Shown piece by piece: positions 40,587 to 49,521 of a stretch of DNA of 64,000 nucleotides. The stretch is from Kribbella turkmenica. GTDB taxonomy: Bacteria > Actinomycetota > Actinomycetes > Propionibacteriales > Kribbellaceae. Position 1 is the stretch's first letter, and each line of letters opens with the position of its first letter. Where the stretch lies: positions 1 to 64,000 of the forward strand of contig NZ_SMKR01000007.1 in the NCBI RefSeq assembly GCF_004348725.1, written 5' to 3'. Made by a program: the position numbers and the translations under genes. The notes under the pieces were generated by a model. The model was not told the DNA's origin, ran no database searches, and was given only the letters and a program-made list of their open reading frames with translations.

Positions 40587-42148
40587 CCAACCGCGAGGCG
40601 ATGCTGGAGAAGCTCGAAGCGCTGGAAACTGAGCACGCCAAGGCTTTGGCCGGCGGCGGGCCGAAGTACGTCGACCGCCACCACCAGCGCGGCAAGTTGC
40701 TCGCGCGCGAGCGGATCGAGCTGCTGCTCGACCCGGACTCGGCGTTCCTCGAACTGTCGCCGCTGGCCGGGTGGGGCTCCGAATTCACCGTCGGCGCCAG
40801 CCTGGTGACCGGGATCGGCGTGGTCGAAGGCGTCGAGTGCCTGATCACGGCGAACGACCCGACGGTCAAGGGCGGCGCGAGCAACCCGTGGACGCTGAAG
40901 AAGGCGCTGCGCGCGGACGAGATCGCCCGGACGAACCGGCTGCCGGTGATCAGCCTGGTCGAGTCCGGCGGTGCGGACCTGCCCACGCAGAAGGAGATCT
41001 TCGTCCCGGGCGGCGCGATGTTCCGCAACCTGACCCGGTTGTCGGCCGAGGGCATCCCGACGATCGCGCTGGTGTTCGGCAACTCGACCGCGGGCGGCGC
41101 CTACATCCCCGGCATGAGCGACTACGTGGTGATGGTCGACGGCGGGGCGAAGGTGTTCCTGGCCGGGCCGCCACTGGTGAAGATGGCGACCGGCGAGGAC
41201 GCCGACGACGAGTCCCTGGGCGGTGCGTCGATGCACGCGCGGCAGTCCGGCCTGGCCGACTACTTCGCGGTCGACGAGCAGGACGCGATCCGGCTCGGCC
41301 GGCAGATCGTCTCCCGGCTCAACTGGCGCAAACTCGGTCCGCCGCCGGCGCCGTCGTACGACGAACCGCTGCACGACGCCGACGAACTGCTCGGGATCGT
41401 GCCCGGTGACCTGAAAATCCCGTTCGATCCGCGGGACGTGATCGCCCGGGTGGTGGACGGGTCGGTCTTCGACGAGTTCAAGCCGCTGTACGGGTCGTCG
41501 CTGGCGACCGGGTGGGCCTCGGTGCACGGGTATCCGGTCGGCATCCTGGCGAACGCGCGCGGCGTGCTGTTCAGCGAGGAGTCGCAGAAGGCGGCCCAGT
41601 TCATCCAGCTCGCGAACCGCGCGAACACCCCGCTGATCTTCCTGCACAACACCACCGGCTACATGGTCGGGCAGGAGTACGAGCAGGGCGGGATCATCAA
41701 GCACGGCGCGCAGATGATCAACGCGGTCTCCAACTCGAGGGTCCCGCACATCTCGATCCTGATGGGCGCGTCGTACGGCGCCGGGCACTACGGGATGTGC
41801 GGGCGCGCGTTCGACCCGCGGTTCCTGTTCGCCTGGCCGTCGGCGAAGTCGGCGGTCATGGGTCCGCAGCAATTGGCCGGCGTGCTGTCGATCGTCGCCC
41901 GGGCCGCCGCCAAGGCGAAGGGGCAGCCCTACGACGAGCAGGCCGACGCGCAGATGCGCGCGTACGTCGAGGGCCAGATCGAAGCCGAGTCGCTGCCGAT
42001 GTTCCTCTCCGGCCGGCTGTACGACGACGGCGTCATCGATCCGCGGGACACCCGGACCGTCCTCGGCATCTGCCTGTCCGCCATCCACTCCGCCCCGGTC
42101 GAGGGCACCCGCTTCGACGGCGCCAACTTCGGCGTCTTCAGGATGTGA
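40583..42148 (+). CDS. Acyl-CoA carboxylase beta subunit (carboxyltransferase)
   Basis: This 521-residue carboxyltransferase has two crotonase-type halves. Conserved stretches are [69 protein letters not shown], and [20 protein letters not shown]. Such subunits transfer CO2 from biotin to acyl-CoA. The type fits methylcrotonyl-/geranyl-CoA carboxylases ([16 protein letters not shown]) better than propionyl-CoA, but the substrate needs testing. GGGAGG lies 4-5 bases before ATG 40583, which also overlaps the upstream mini-frame. Confidence 0.9.
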   Translation: MTNREAMLEKLEALETEHAKALAGGGPKYVDRHHQRGKLLARERIELLLDPDSAFLELSPLAGWGSEFTVGASLVTGIGVVEGVECLITANDPTVKGGASNPWTLKKALRADEIARTNRLPVISLVESGGADLPTQKEIFVPGGAMFRNLTRLSAEGIPTIALVFGNSTAGGAYIPGMSDYVVMVDGGAKVFLAGPPLVKMATGEDADDESLGGASMHARQSGLADYFAVDEQDAIRLGRQIVSRLNWRKLGPPPAPSYDEPLHDADELLGIVPGDLKIPFDPRDVIARVVDGSVFDEFKPLYGSSLATGWASVHGYPVGILANARGVLFSEESQKAAQFIQLANRANTPLIFLHNTTGYMVGQEYEQGGIIKHGAQMINAVSNSRVPHISILMGASYGAGHYGMCGRAFDPRFLFAWPSAKSAVMGPQQLAGVLSIVARAAAKAKGQPYDEQADAQMRAYVEGQIEAESLPMFLSGRLYDDGVIDPRDTRTVLGICLSAIHSAPVEGTRFDGANFGVFRM

Positions 42149-42196
42149 GCGCCGGATGACAGTGCTTTCGGCTGGGCCTCCGGCGCCGGCGTGGTC

Positions 42197-44110
42197 ATGG
42201 AGCAGCCGGTGATCACCTCGGTCCTCGTTGCCAACCGGGGCGAGATCGCGTGCCGCGTCTTCCGCACCGCTCGTTCACTCGGTCTGTCGACCGTCGCCGT
42301 CCACTCCACCGCCGACGCGGGATCGCCGCACGTGGCCGAGGCGGACGCGGCTGTGCACCTGCCCGGGAACGCGCCCGGCGAGACCTACCTGCGCGCAGAG
42401 CTGATCATCGACGCCGCGCGGCGCGCGGGCGCGGACGCGGTGCACCCGGGCTACGGCTTCCTCTCGGAGAACGCCGCGTTCGCGCAGGCGGTGATCGACG
42501 CGGGGCTGACGTGGGTCGGCCCGCCGGTGGACGCGATCTCGTCGATGGGGTCGAAGATCGAGGCGAAGAAGCTGATGGCCGCCGCCGGGGTGCCGGTGCT
42601 CACGGAGCTGACGCCGGCTGCGGTGTCCGGCGCTGATCTTCCGGTGCTGGTCAAGGCATCGGCCGGCGGTGGTGGGCGCGGGATGCGCGTGGTGTCACGG
42701 CTGGCGGACCTGGCCGATGAGATCGAGGCCGCGTCCGCGGAGGCTCTTTCGGCGTTCGGGGACGGGACGGTGTTCTGCGAGCGGTACCTGGCGACCGGCC
42801 GGCACATCGAGGTGCAGGTGATGGCCGACCGGCACGGGACGATCTGGGCGGTCGGTGAGCGTGAGTGCTCGATCCAGCGCCGCCATCAGAAGGTGGTCGA
42901 GGAAGCGCCGTCACCGCTGGTCGAGCGCATCCCGTCCATGCGGGCCGAGCTCTTCGACGCGGCCCGCAAGGCCGCGGCGGCGATCAACTACGTGGGTGCC
43001 GGGACGGTGGAGTTCCTCGCGGACGAGCAGGGCGACTTCTACTTCCTGGAGATGAACACCCGCCTCCAGGTCGAACACCCCGTCACCGAGGAGACCACCG
43101 GGCTCGACCTGGTGGCGTTGCAGCTCGCGGTCGCCGCGGGAGACCGGCTACCCGCCGAGCCGCCTCCGACGCTCGGCCACGCGATCGAGGTGCGGCTGTA
43201 CGCCGAAGACCCCACCAACGACTGGCAACCCCAGACAGGCACCCTGCGGCGCTTCGAGGTGTCCACAGAGCTCCGCGTGGACTCCGGCGTCGGACCCGGC
43301 TCCGAGGTGTCGCCGTACTACGACGCGATGCTGGCCAAGGTGATCGCCTCCGGACCGGATCGAACGGCCGTGGCGCGCCGGCTGGCGGGCGCCCTGGAAC
43401 GGGCCCGACTCCACGGAGTACGGACGAACCGGGAGCTGCTGGTGTGGATCCTCAGGCATCCCGCGTTCCTGGCCGGCGACACCGACACCGCGTTCTTCGA
43501 CACGCACGGCGTCGGTGGCGCCGCAGACCCTGGAGTCGTCCGGCTGTCGGCGCTCGCGGCGGCGCTCGCCGACGCGGCCGGGCGGGTGCCGCCGGTGCGG
43601 GTACCGAGCGGGTGGCGAAACGTGCCGTCGCAGCCGCAGCGGAAGGCGTACCGGGCCGGCGACGAGACGATCGAGGTGGCCTACCGGCTGACCCGGGCCG
43701 GTTTGGTTGCTGATGGCAACACCATGCTCGTCGGCAGCTCACCGGACCGCGTGGTGCTCGAGGTGGACGGCGTACGGCGGGCCTTCGAGGTGGCGGCGTA
43801 CGACGGCCTCGTGTGTGTGGACTCGCCGCTCGGCAGTGTCGCGCTGACGCCGTTCGCACGGTTCACGGATCCGTCGGCGCAGGTGGCCGCCGGGTCCCTG
43901 GTCGCACCGATGCCGGGGATCGTGACGCGGATCGGCGTAGGAGTGGGTGACGAAGTCAAGCAGGGGCAGCCGCTGCTCTGGCTGGAGGCGATGAAGATGG
44001 AGCACACCATCTCCGCACCGGCCGACGGCGTGGTCGGCGAGCTCAGGGTCGAAGCAGGTCAACAGGTCGAGGTCGGCGCCGTACTGGCCGTGGTCGGGGA
44101 GGACAGATGA
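42197..44110 (+). CDS. Acyl-CoA carboxylase alpha subunit (biotin carboxylase plus BCCP)
   Basis: This subunit of about 637 residues has an N-terminal biotin carboxylase ([20 protein letters not shown]-grasp [28 protein letters not shown]), a middle BT-like region, and a C-terminal biotin carrier domain with the biotinyl lysine in [10 protein letters not shown] near residue 600. It carboxylates its own biotin for the beta subunit. ATG 42197 follows GTG 42191, both in frame; I prefer the ATG. The 48-bp gap after the beta gene is the only non-overlapping junction among the early genes of the operon. Confidence 0.92.
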   Translation: MEQPVITSVLVANRGEIACRVFRTARSLGLSTVAVHSTADAGSPHVAEADAAVHLPGNAPGETYLRAELIIDAARRAGADAVHPGYGFLSENAAFAQAVIDAGLTWVGPPVDAISSMGSKIEAKKLMAAAGVPVLTELTPAAVSGADLPVLVKASAGGGGRGMRVVSRLADLADEIEAASAEALSAFGDGTVFCERYLATGRHIEVQVMADRHGTIWAVGERECSIQRRHQKVVEEAPSPLVERIPSMRAELFDAARKAAAAINYVGAGTVEFLADEQGDFYFLEMNTRLQVEHPVTEETTGLDLVALQLAVAAGDRLPAEPPPTLGHAIEVRLYAEDPTNDWQPQTGTLRRFEVSTELRVDSGVGPGSEVSPYYDAMLAKVIASGPDRTAVARRLAGALERARLHGVRTNRELLVWILRHPAFLAGDTDTAFFDTHGVGGAADPGVVRLSALAAALADAAGRVPPVRVPSGWRNVPSQPQRKAYRAGDETIEVAYRLTRAGLVADGNTMLVGSSPDRVVLEVDGVRRAFEVAAYDGLVCVDSPLGSVALTPFARFTDPSAQVAAGSLVAPMPGIVTRIGVGVGDEVKQGQPLLWLEAMKMEHTISAPADGVVGELRVEAGQQVEVGAVLAVVGEDR

Positions 44111-44190
44111 ACGAGCGAAACGAGGTCGTCGAACGACGCAGCGTGCCTTGTGCCTCATCGGCGCCCGGAGCGAAGCGAGGACGTCCATGA
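44107..44190 (+). CDS. 27-residue bridging ORF with ATGA overlaps at both ends
   Basis: ATG 44107 overlaps the carboxylase stop as ATGA. The 27-codon frame ([18 protein letters not shown]...) ends in a TGA that overlaps ATG 44187 of the dehydrogenase as ATGA. The peptide is Arg/Glu-rich with no family. The DNA contains GAGCGAAACGAG and GAGCGAAGCGAG, short repeats related to the one inside the other bridge ORF. The exact double coupling suggests ribosome hand-over; translation and a peptide function are unproved. Confidence 0.35.
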   Translation: MNERNEVVERRSVPCASSAPGAKRGRP

Positions 44191-45344
44191 GCTTCATCGA
44201 GTCGGAGGAGCGCCGAGCGCTGCGCAAGGCCGTCGGTGAGTTGGGCAAGAAGTACGGGTACGCCTGGTTCAACCAGCAGGCGCGGACCGGTGGGCACACC
44301 ACCGAGCTGTGGCTGGAGGCCGGCAAGCTCGGCTACCTCGGCGTCAATCTGCCCGAGCAGTACGGCGGTGGCGGCGGCGGGATCGCCGACCTGTCGATCG
44401 TGCTCGAGGAGCTCGGCGCGGCCGGGTGCCCGCTGCTGATGATGGTGGTCTCGCCGTCCATCTGCGGGACGGTGATCGCCCGCTTCGGCACCGACGAGCA
44501 GAAGCAGCGGTGGCTGCCCGGCCTCGCCGACGGGACGACGATCATGGCCTTCGCGATCACCGAGCCGGACGCCGGCTCGAACTCGCACGAGATCACCACG
44601 ACCGCCCGCCGGACCGAGGACGGCTGGTCGCTGACCGGGCGCAAGGTCTTCATCTCCGGCCTCGACGTCGCCGAGGCCGTCCTGGTCGTCGGCCGGACCG
44701 AGGACGCCCGGACCGGGAAGCTCAAGCCGGCCCTGTTCGTCGTGCCGGTGGACGCGCCCGGGGTGGAGTTCACCCGGATCGAGATGGACCTGATCAGCCC
44801 GGACAAGCAGTTCGCGTTGTTCCTGGACGACGTCCGGCTGCCGCGCGAGGCGCTGGTCGGGTCCGAGGACGCGGCTCTGCTGCAACTGTTCGCCGGATTG
44901 AACCCGGAGCGGATCATGGCGTCCGCGTTCGCCATCGGGATCGCCCGGCACGCGCTCGGCAAGGCAACGGCGTACGTGAAGGACCGGCAGGTCTGGAAGA
45001 CGCCCATCGGCGCTCACCAAGGCCTCGCGCACCCGCTTGCGCAGATCAAGATCGAGCTCGAACTGGCCCGGCTGATGCTGCAGAAGGCGGCCGCCCTGTA
45101 CGACGCCGGCGACGACCTGGCTGCGGGGGAGGCGGCGAACATGGCGAAGTACGCGGCCGGCGAGGTCGCGGTCCGGGCCACCGACCAGGCGGTCCAGTCG
45201 CTCGGCGGCAACGGCATGACGACGGAGTACGGCGTCGCCTCGCTGGTCGCGGCCGCGCGGGCCACCCGGATCGCGCCGGTCAGCCGGGAGATGATCCTCA
45301 ACTTCGTCGCCCAGCACTCGCTCGGTCTACCCAAGTCGTACTGA
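44187..45344 (+). CDS. Acyl-CoA dehydrogenase
   Basis: This 385-residue flavoenzyme of the acyl-CoA dehydrogenase family has LPEQYGGGGGGIADLSIVLE near residue 50, AFAITEPDAGSNSHEI near 122 (FAD/substrate loop), RKVFISGLDVA and QSLGGNGMTTEYGVASLV near 340. The C-terminal catalytic position that normally reads YEGT is IAPVSRE here, so the base Glu may lie elsewhere, as in isovaleryl- or very-long-chain types. ATG 44187 (MSFIESEERRALRK) is coupled to the 27-codon bridge frame. It probably desaturates the acyl-CoA that the carboxylase then acts on. Confidence 0.9.
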   Translation: MSFIESEERRALRKAVGELGKKYGYAWFNQQARTGGHTTELWLEAGKLGYLGVNLPEQYGGGGGGIADLSIVLEELGAAGCPLLMMVVSPSICGTVIARFGTDEQKQRWLPGLADGTTIMAFAITEPDAGSNSHEITTTARRTEDGWSLTGRKVFISGLDVAEAVLVVGRTEDARTGKLKPALFVVPVDAPGVEFTRIEMDLISPDKQFALFLDDVRLPREALVGSEDAALLQLFAGLNPERIMASAFAIGIARHALGKATAYVKDRQVWKTPIGAHQGLAHPLAQIKIELELARLMLQKAAALYDAGDDLAAGEAANMAKYAAGEVAVRATDQAVQSLGGNGMTTEYGVASLVAAARATRIAPVSREMILNFVAQHSLGLPKSY

Positions 45345-45357
45345 CAGGAGTCCGCCG

Positions 45358-46914
45358 ATGATCATCACCAGTGAGTTCCCGCCCGTCGAGGTCCTCGACG
45401 CCCCCATCCACGACGCGGTCCTCGGCAGAGCCCAGGAGTACGGCGACCGGCCGGCGCTCGTCGACGGCGTGACCGGCAAGGAGATCAGCTACGCGCAGCT
45501 GGACGGGATGAGCCGACGGGTCGCGGCCGGGTTCGCCGAGCTCGGGATCAGGCACGGCGACACGATCGCGCTCTACAGCCCGAACACGATCCTCTATCCG
45601 GTCGTCTTCTACGGCGCGACCCGGGCCGGCGCGACCGTGACCACGGTGAACGCGCTCTACACCGCGGAGGAGCTGCACAAGCAACTCGTCGACTCGAAGG
45701 CGAAGCTGCTGGTCACCATCTCGCTGTTCCTCCCGGCCGCATCCGCCGCGATCGAAGGCACCGACGTCACCGAGATCTTCGTCTGCGACAGCGCCGAGGG
45801 CTACCGCTCGGTGACGGAGCTGGTCGCGACCACCGGGCCCGAGCCGGAGGTGACCATCGACCCGGCCGAGGACGTCGCCGTCCTCCCGTACTCGAGTGGT
45901 ACGACGGGCGCGGCCAAGGGTGTGATGCTGACCCACCGGAACATCGCGACGAACATCGCACAGGCCGAGGTGATGATCAGGCTCGACGAGGACGAACGGA
46001 TCATCGCGATCCTGCCGTTCTTCCACATCTACGGGCTGACCGTGCTGATGAACCTGCCGCTCCGGCTCGGCGCGACCGTCGTGGTGCTGCCCAAGTTCGA
46101 TCTGGAGCAGTTCCTGACCACGCTCGAACGGGAGCGGATCACCCGGGCGTTCGTCGCGCCGCCGGTGGTGCTGGCGCTGGCGAAGCACCCGGCCGTGGAC
46201 GGCGTGGACCTGTCGGCGCTGAAGTACGTGATGTCGGCGGCCGCTCCGCTGGACGGTGAGCTGGCCGAGGCGTGCGCCAAGCGACTCGGGTTGCACGCCG
46301 TCCTGCAGGCCTACGGGATGACCGAGTTGTCACCCGGGACGCACTCGGTGCCGCAGGACGACCAGGAGCCGCCGCCCGGGGCCGTGGGCAAGCTGTTCCC
46401 GTCCACCGAGCTGCGGCTGGTCGGCGCCGATGGCAACGATGCGGACGAGGGCGAGATCTGGATCCGCGGCCCGCAGGTGATGAAGGGGTACCTCGGCCGC
46501 CCGGCGGAGACCGACGCGACCGTCGACCGCGACGGCTGGTTGCACACCGGCGACATCGGCCGGATGGACGAGCGCGGCTATCTGTACGTCATCGACCGGG
46601 TGAAGGAACTGATCAAGTACCACGGCTACCAGGTGCCGCCCGCCGAGCTCGAGGCGGTGCTGCTGACCGACGACCGGATCGCCGACGCGGCCGTGATCGG
46701 GGTCCAGGCCGACGGCAACGAGGTTCCGAAGGCGTTCGTGGTGCCGATGCCGGGAGCCGAGCTGACCGCGGACGACGTGATCGAGTACGTGGCCGCGCGG
46801 GTGGCGCCGTACAAGAAGATCCGGCTGGTGGAGTTCATCGAGGCGGTGCCGAAGGCGGCCTCGGGCAAGATCCTGCGGCGGGAGCTCAGAGCCCGCGAGG
46901 CCGCCCGTGAGTGA
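45358..46914 (+). CDS. Acyl-CoA ligase (4-coumarate-CoA ligase-like, ANL superfamily)
   Basis: This 518-residue AMP-forming ligase has the P-loop YSSGTTGAAKGVML near residue 180, AYGMTELSPGTH near 319, WLHTGDIGRMDERGY near 395, the hinge DRVKELIKYHGYQVPP and the catalytic lysine in KAASGKILRRE at the C-terminus. It activates a carboxylic acid to its CoA thioester, supplying the operon's substrate. Similarity to 4-coumarate ligases is by motif set; the acid is unknown. It starts 13 bp after the dehydrogenase and overlaps the TetR gene by 8 bp. Confidence 0.92.
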   Translation: MIITSEFPPVEVLDAPIHDAVLGRAQEYGDRPALVDGVTGKEISYAQLDGMSRRVAAGFAELGIRHGDTIALYSPNTILYPVVFYGATRAGATVTTVNALYTAEELHKQLVDSKAKLLVTISLFLPAASAAIEGTDVTEIFVCDSAEGYRSVTELVATTGPEPEVTIDPAEDVAVLPYSSGTTGAAKGVMLTHRNIATNIAQAEVMIRLDEDERIIAILPFFHIYGLTVLMNLPLRLGATVVVLPKFDLEQFLTTLERERITRAFVAPPVVLALAKHPAVDGVDLSALKYVMSAAAPLDGELAEACAKRLGLHAVLQAYGMTELSPGTHSVPQDDQEPPPGAVGKLFPSTELRLVGADGNDADEGEIWIRGPQVMKGYLGRPAETDATVDRDGWLHTGDIGRMDERGYLYVIDRVKELIKYHGYQVPPAELEAVLLTDDRIADAAVIGVQADGNEVPKAFVVPMPGAELTADDVIEYVAARVAPYKKIRLVEFIEAVPKAASGKILRRELRAREAARE

Positions 46915-47518
46915 GGCTCTCAAGGAACCTCAGCAGGACCGCAGCCGGGCCACCCGGCAGCGGCTGCTCGAGGCCGCGGTCGAGTCGCTGGCCGAGGTCG
47001 GGTACGCCGCGACGACGGTGTCGGTCGTCGCGGCCCGGGCCGGGGTCTCGCGGGGCGCGGCACAGCACCACTTCCCGACGCGGGCGGACCTGTTCGCCGC
47101 GGCGGTCGAGTACATGACCGAGGTGCGGCTGGCAGAGATCCGTGCGCAGGCCGCCGCACTGCCCAGTGGTCCGGGGCGGACCGAGGCGATCGTGGGGATA
47201 CTCGCGGACGTCTACGCCGGGCCGCTCTTCCGGGCCGCACTGCACCTGTGGGTCGCAGCGTCGACAGAAGAGCCGCTGCGGAGGCAGATCGTCCAATTGG
47301 AAGCGCATGTGGGTCGACAGGCCCACCGGGCGCTGCTGGAAGTGCTCGAGGTCAGTGAACGGACTCCTGGCGTGCGGGAAACCGTGCAGGGCGTGCTGGA
47401 CATGGCGCGCGGTCTGGGCCTGGCCGACCTGCTCACGGACGACAGCGCCCGTCGCCGGGGGATCGTACGCCAGTGGAGTCGCATCCTGGATCAAGCGCTA
47501 CGCGAGCCGGGTGTGTGA
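46907..47518 (+). CDS. TetR family regulator of the acyl-CoA operon
   Basis: This 203-residue TetR protein has helix-turn-helix TTVSVVAARAGVSRGAAQHHFPTRADLF near residues 28-55 and a helical ligand domain. GTG 46907 lies 8 bp inside the ligase gene, so it is the last gene of the operon and probably its feedback regulator, sensing an acyl-CoA or the free acid. No second copy of its operator can be assigned. Its end overlaps the convergent AraC gene by 28 bp. Confidence 0.9.
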   Translation: MSEALKEPQQDRSRATRQRLLEAAVESLAEVGYAATTVSVVAARAGVSRGAAQHHFPTRADLFAAAVEYMTEVRLAEIRAQAAALPSGPGRTEAIVGILADVYAGPLFRAALHLWVAASTEEPLRRQIVQLEAHVGRQAHRALLEVLEVSERTPGVRETVQGVLDMARGLGLADLLTDDSARRRGIVRQWSRILDQALREPGV

Positions 47519-48276
47519 CCGTAGGCGCGGCGGAACGTGTCGATGAAGGCGCTGGTGGACGCCCAGCCGCACTGGTGGGCGACGCGAGTCACAGACTCAC
47601 CGTCGGCGAGCAGCCGCAGCGCGTGGTGCAGCCGGAGTTCTGTGCGCCACTGCGGGAACGTCATCCCCAGCTTCGTCTTGCACAGGCGGCTGAGAGTACG
47701 TTCACTCGCCCCGATCTCGCGTCCGAGCTCGGTGAGCGTCCTGTTGTCGGCCGGGTCGTTCTCCAGAAGCCCGCAGACCGCCGCAAGCCGTGGATCGCGT
47801 GGAGCCGGCAGATAGGTCGGCCGCTGCGGCGACCGCCGAAGCTGATCGAGCAGAACGGCGAGCAGGCGCCGACGCTCGCCCGGTGTGCCGTGGCGGGGGC
47901 GCCGGTCAGCTGCGCCGTCACTGCGGATGCCAGTGTCCTCGCCGGCGTCGGACGTGTAGGCCAGGATCAGCTCGCGGAGTAGCGGACTGACGGTCAACGC
48001 CGACGGTGTGTCCAGGCCGAGCGGGTTCTGCCGGAGCCCGATGGTGTGCAGCGCGGTGTCGCCGTACGCGCGGTGCTGGTGGAGAGTGCCCGCCGGGACC
48101 CAGATCGCCCGGTTGGCCGGCGCGACCCAGCTGCCCGCCTCGGTCGTCACCGAGAGCACGCCGCGACCGGCGTAGACGATCTGGTGCTCCTCGTGCCAGT
48201 GCGGGGCGATACCGCCTCCGGCCGGGATCGACCGGAAGCCGGTGTTCGCGGGACGGCGTTGGCTGATTTCCGGCAT
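47491..48276 (-). CDS. AraC family regulator with cupin N-terminus
   Basis: This 261-residue protein has an N-terminal cupin (GGGIAPHWHEEHQIVYAGRG, then VPAGTLHQHRAYG, residues about 20-70) and a C-terminal AraC DNA-binding domain (GREIGASERTLSRLCKTKLG; CGWASTSAFIDTFRRAYGHTPG). It is divergent from an MFS exporter with only 38 bp between start codons, so it almost certainly controls that exporter. CATCGAT near its own start and ATCGATG near the exporter's start form an inverted pair. Confidence 0.9.
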   Translation of the reverse strand: MPEISQRRPANTGFRSIPAGGGIAPHWHEEHQIVYAGRGVLSVTTEAGSWVAPANRAIWVPAGTLHQHRAYGDTALHTIGLRQNPLGLDTPSALTVSPLLRELILAYTSDAGEDTGIRSDGAADRRPRHGTPGERRRLLAVLLDQLRRSPQRPTYLPAPRDPRLAAVCGLLENDPADNRTLTELGREIGASERTLSRLCKTKLGMTFPQWRTELRLHHALRLLADGESVTRVAHQCGWASTSAFIDTFRRAYGHTPGSRSA

Positions 48277-48314
48277 CGATTGGCATTTTATCGGAAGCCG
48301 GACAGGATCGATGG

Positions 48315-49445
48315 GTGAGGAGACTTCGACCGATCGGGCTGATGGCGGTCGGGCATGCCTGCGTGGACGTCTACCAGGGCGCCGTACCCGCTCTGGTGCC
48401 GTTCCTGGTCGCCGAGCGCGGGCTCGGCTACGTGGCGGTGTCCGGGATCACGCTGGCCGCGACCCTGCTGTCGTCGGTGGTGCAGCCGGTGTTCGGCGTA
48501 CTGACCGACCGGCGGCAGCTGACCTGGTTGATCCCGGTCAGCATGACCACCGCCGGACTCGGGATCGCGCTGGTCGGGATCGGGAACGCGTACGTGCTGA
48601 GCTGGCTGGCGGCCGCGCTGTCCGGGCTGGGCGTCGCCGCCTACCACCCGGAGGCGGCGCGGATGGCGCGGGCGGTCAGTGGCGGCAGCCATGTCGGGAT
48701 GAGTTGGTTCTCGGTCGGCGGGAACGTCGGGTTCGCGCTTGCGCCGGTGCTGGTGACGCCGATCGTCGCGGTCGGCGGGCTGTCGCTGACGCCGGTGCTC
48801 GTCGTCCCCGCGCTGGCCGGGGCGCTGATCACCTCGGTGGCGATCCGTTCCCGCCGTACCGCCGGGGCGATCACACCCGAACGGTCCGGACGGGACGACT
48901 GGCCGTCGTTCCTGCGGTTGTCCGCGATCATGGTCTGCCGGTCGGTCGTCTTCGTCGGGCTGGGCACCTTCATCGCGCTGTACGCCGGCGAACGGGTCGG
49001 CGGCGGGACGACGACCGGCGGGATCGCGCTGTTCATCCTGTTCGCGGCCGGGGCGTTCGGCACCCTGCTCGGCGGGCGGTTCGCGACCCGGTACGGGCGG
49101 GTGCGGACGATGCGGACGTCGTACGGAGTCGCGGTTCCGGCGATCGCCGGTCTGGTGTTCGTGCCCGGCCCGGCGTTCTTCGGCTTCCTCGCGCTGACCG
49201 CGATCGCGATGTCGATCCCGTTCTCGCTGCACGTCACCCTCGGCCAGGACTTTTTGCCCGGCCGGGTCGGCACGGCAGGCGGCATGACGCTCGGCCTCGC
49301 GGTCAGCATCGGCGGCATCGCCACCCCGGTCCTCGGCACGATCGCCGAGCACACCTCACTGCGGCTGGCGCTCGCCACCCTGATCGGCCTGGTCCTCACT
49401 AGTTGCCTGCTGGGTTACGCCTTGGAGGAACCCGTCGTCGAGTGA
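48315..49445 (+). CDS. MFS transporter (Fsr/fosmidomycin-resistance-like)
   Basis: This 376-residue 12-helix permease begins HACVDVYQGAVPALVPFL and has GVAAYHPEAARMARAV, features of the small Fsr-like MFS group that exports fosmidomycin and other toxic compounds. The loop motif TRYGRVRTMRTSYG is present. GTG 48315 is the start. Regulation by the divergent AraC protein is likely. The substrate is unknown. Confidence 0.85.
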   Translation: MRRLRPIGLMAVGHACVDVYQGAVPALVPFLVAERGLGYVAVSGITLAATLLSSVVQPVFGVLTDRRQLTWLIPVSMTTAGLGIALVGIGNAYVLSWLAAALSGLGVAAYHPEAARMARAVSGGSHVGMSWFSVGGNVGFALAPVLVTPIVAVGGLSLTPVLVVPALAGALITSVAIRSRRTAGAITPERSGRDDWPSFLRLSAIMVCRSVVFVGLGTFIALYAGERVGGGTTTGGIALFILFAAGAFGTLLGGRFATRYGRVRTMRTSYGVAVPAIAGLVFVPGPAFFGFLALTAIAMSIPFSLHVTLGQDFLPGRVGTAGGMTLGLAVSIGGIATPVLGTIAEHTSLRLALATLIGLVLTSCLLGYALEEPVVE

Positions 49446-49485
49446 CTCCGGCCGCGCTCGGGTCCGCCTGGCGGTCAGGGGCTCT

Positions 49486-49511
49486 GGAAACGTTTGCTCA
49501 TGACGTAAATT
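49486..49511 (+). promoter_or_regulatory. GGAAACGTTTGC element and -10-like TAAATT
   Basis: GGAAACGTTTGC (49486-49497) and TAAATT (49506-49511) precede ATG 49522. GGAAACGTT also occurs, inverted, upstream of the other DHA2 exporter (3897-3905). It resembles a LacI-type half-operator, but this is only a resemblance. Confidence 0.3.
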
Positions 49512-49521
49512 TTCTCCTGAC

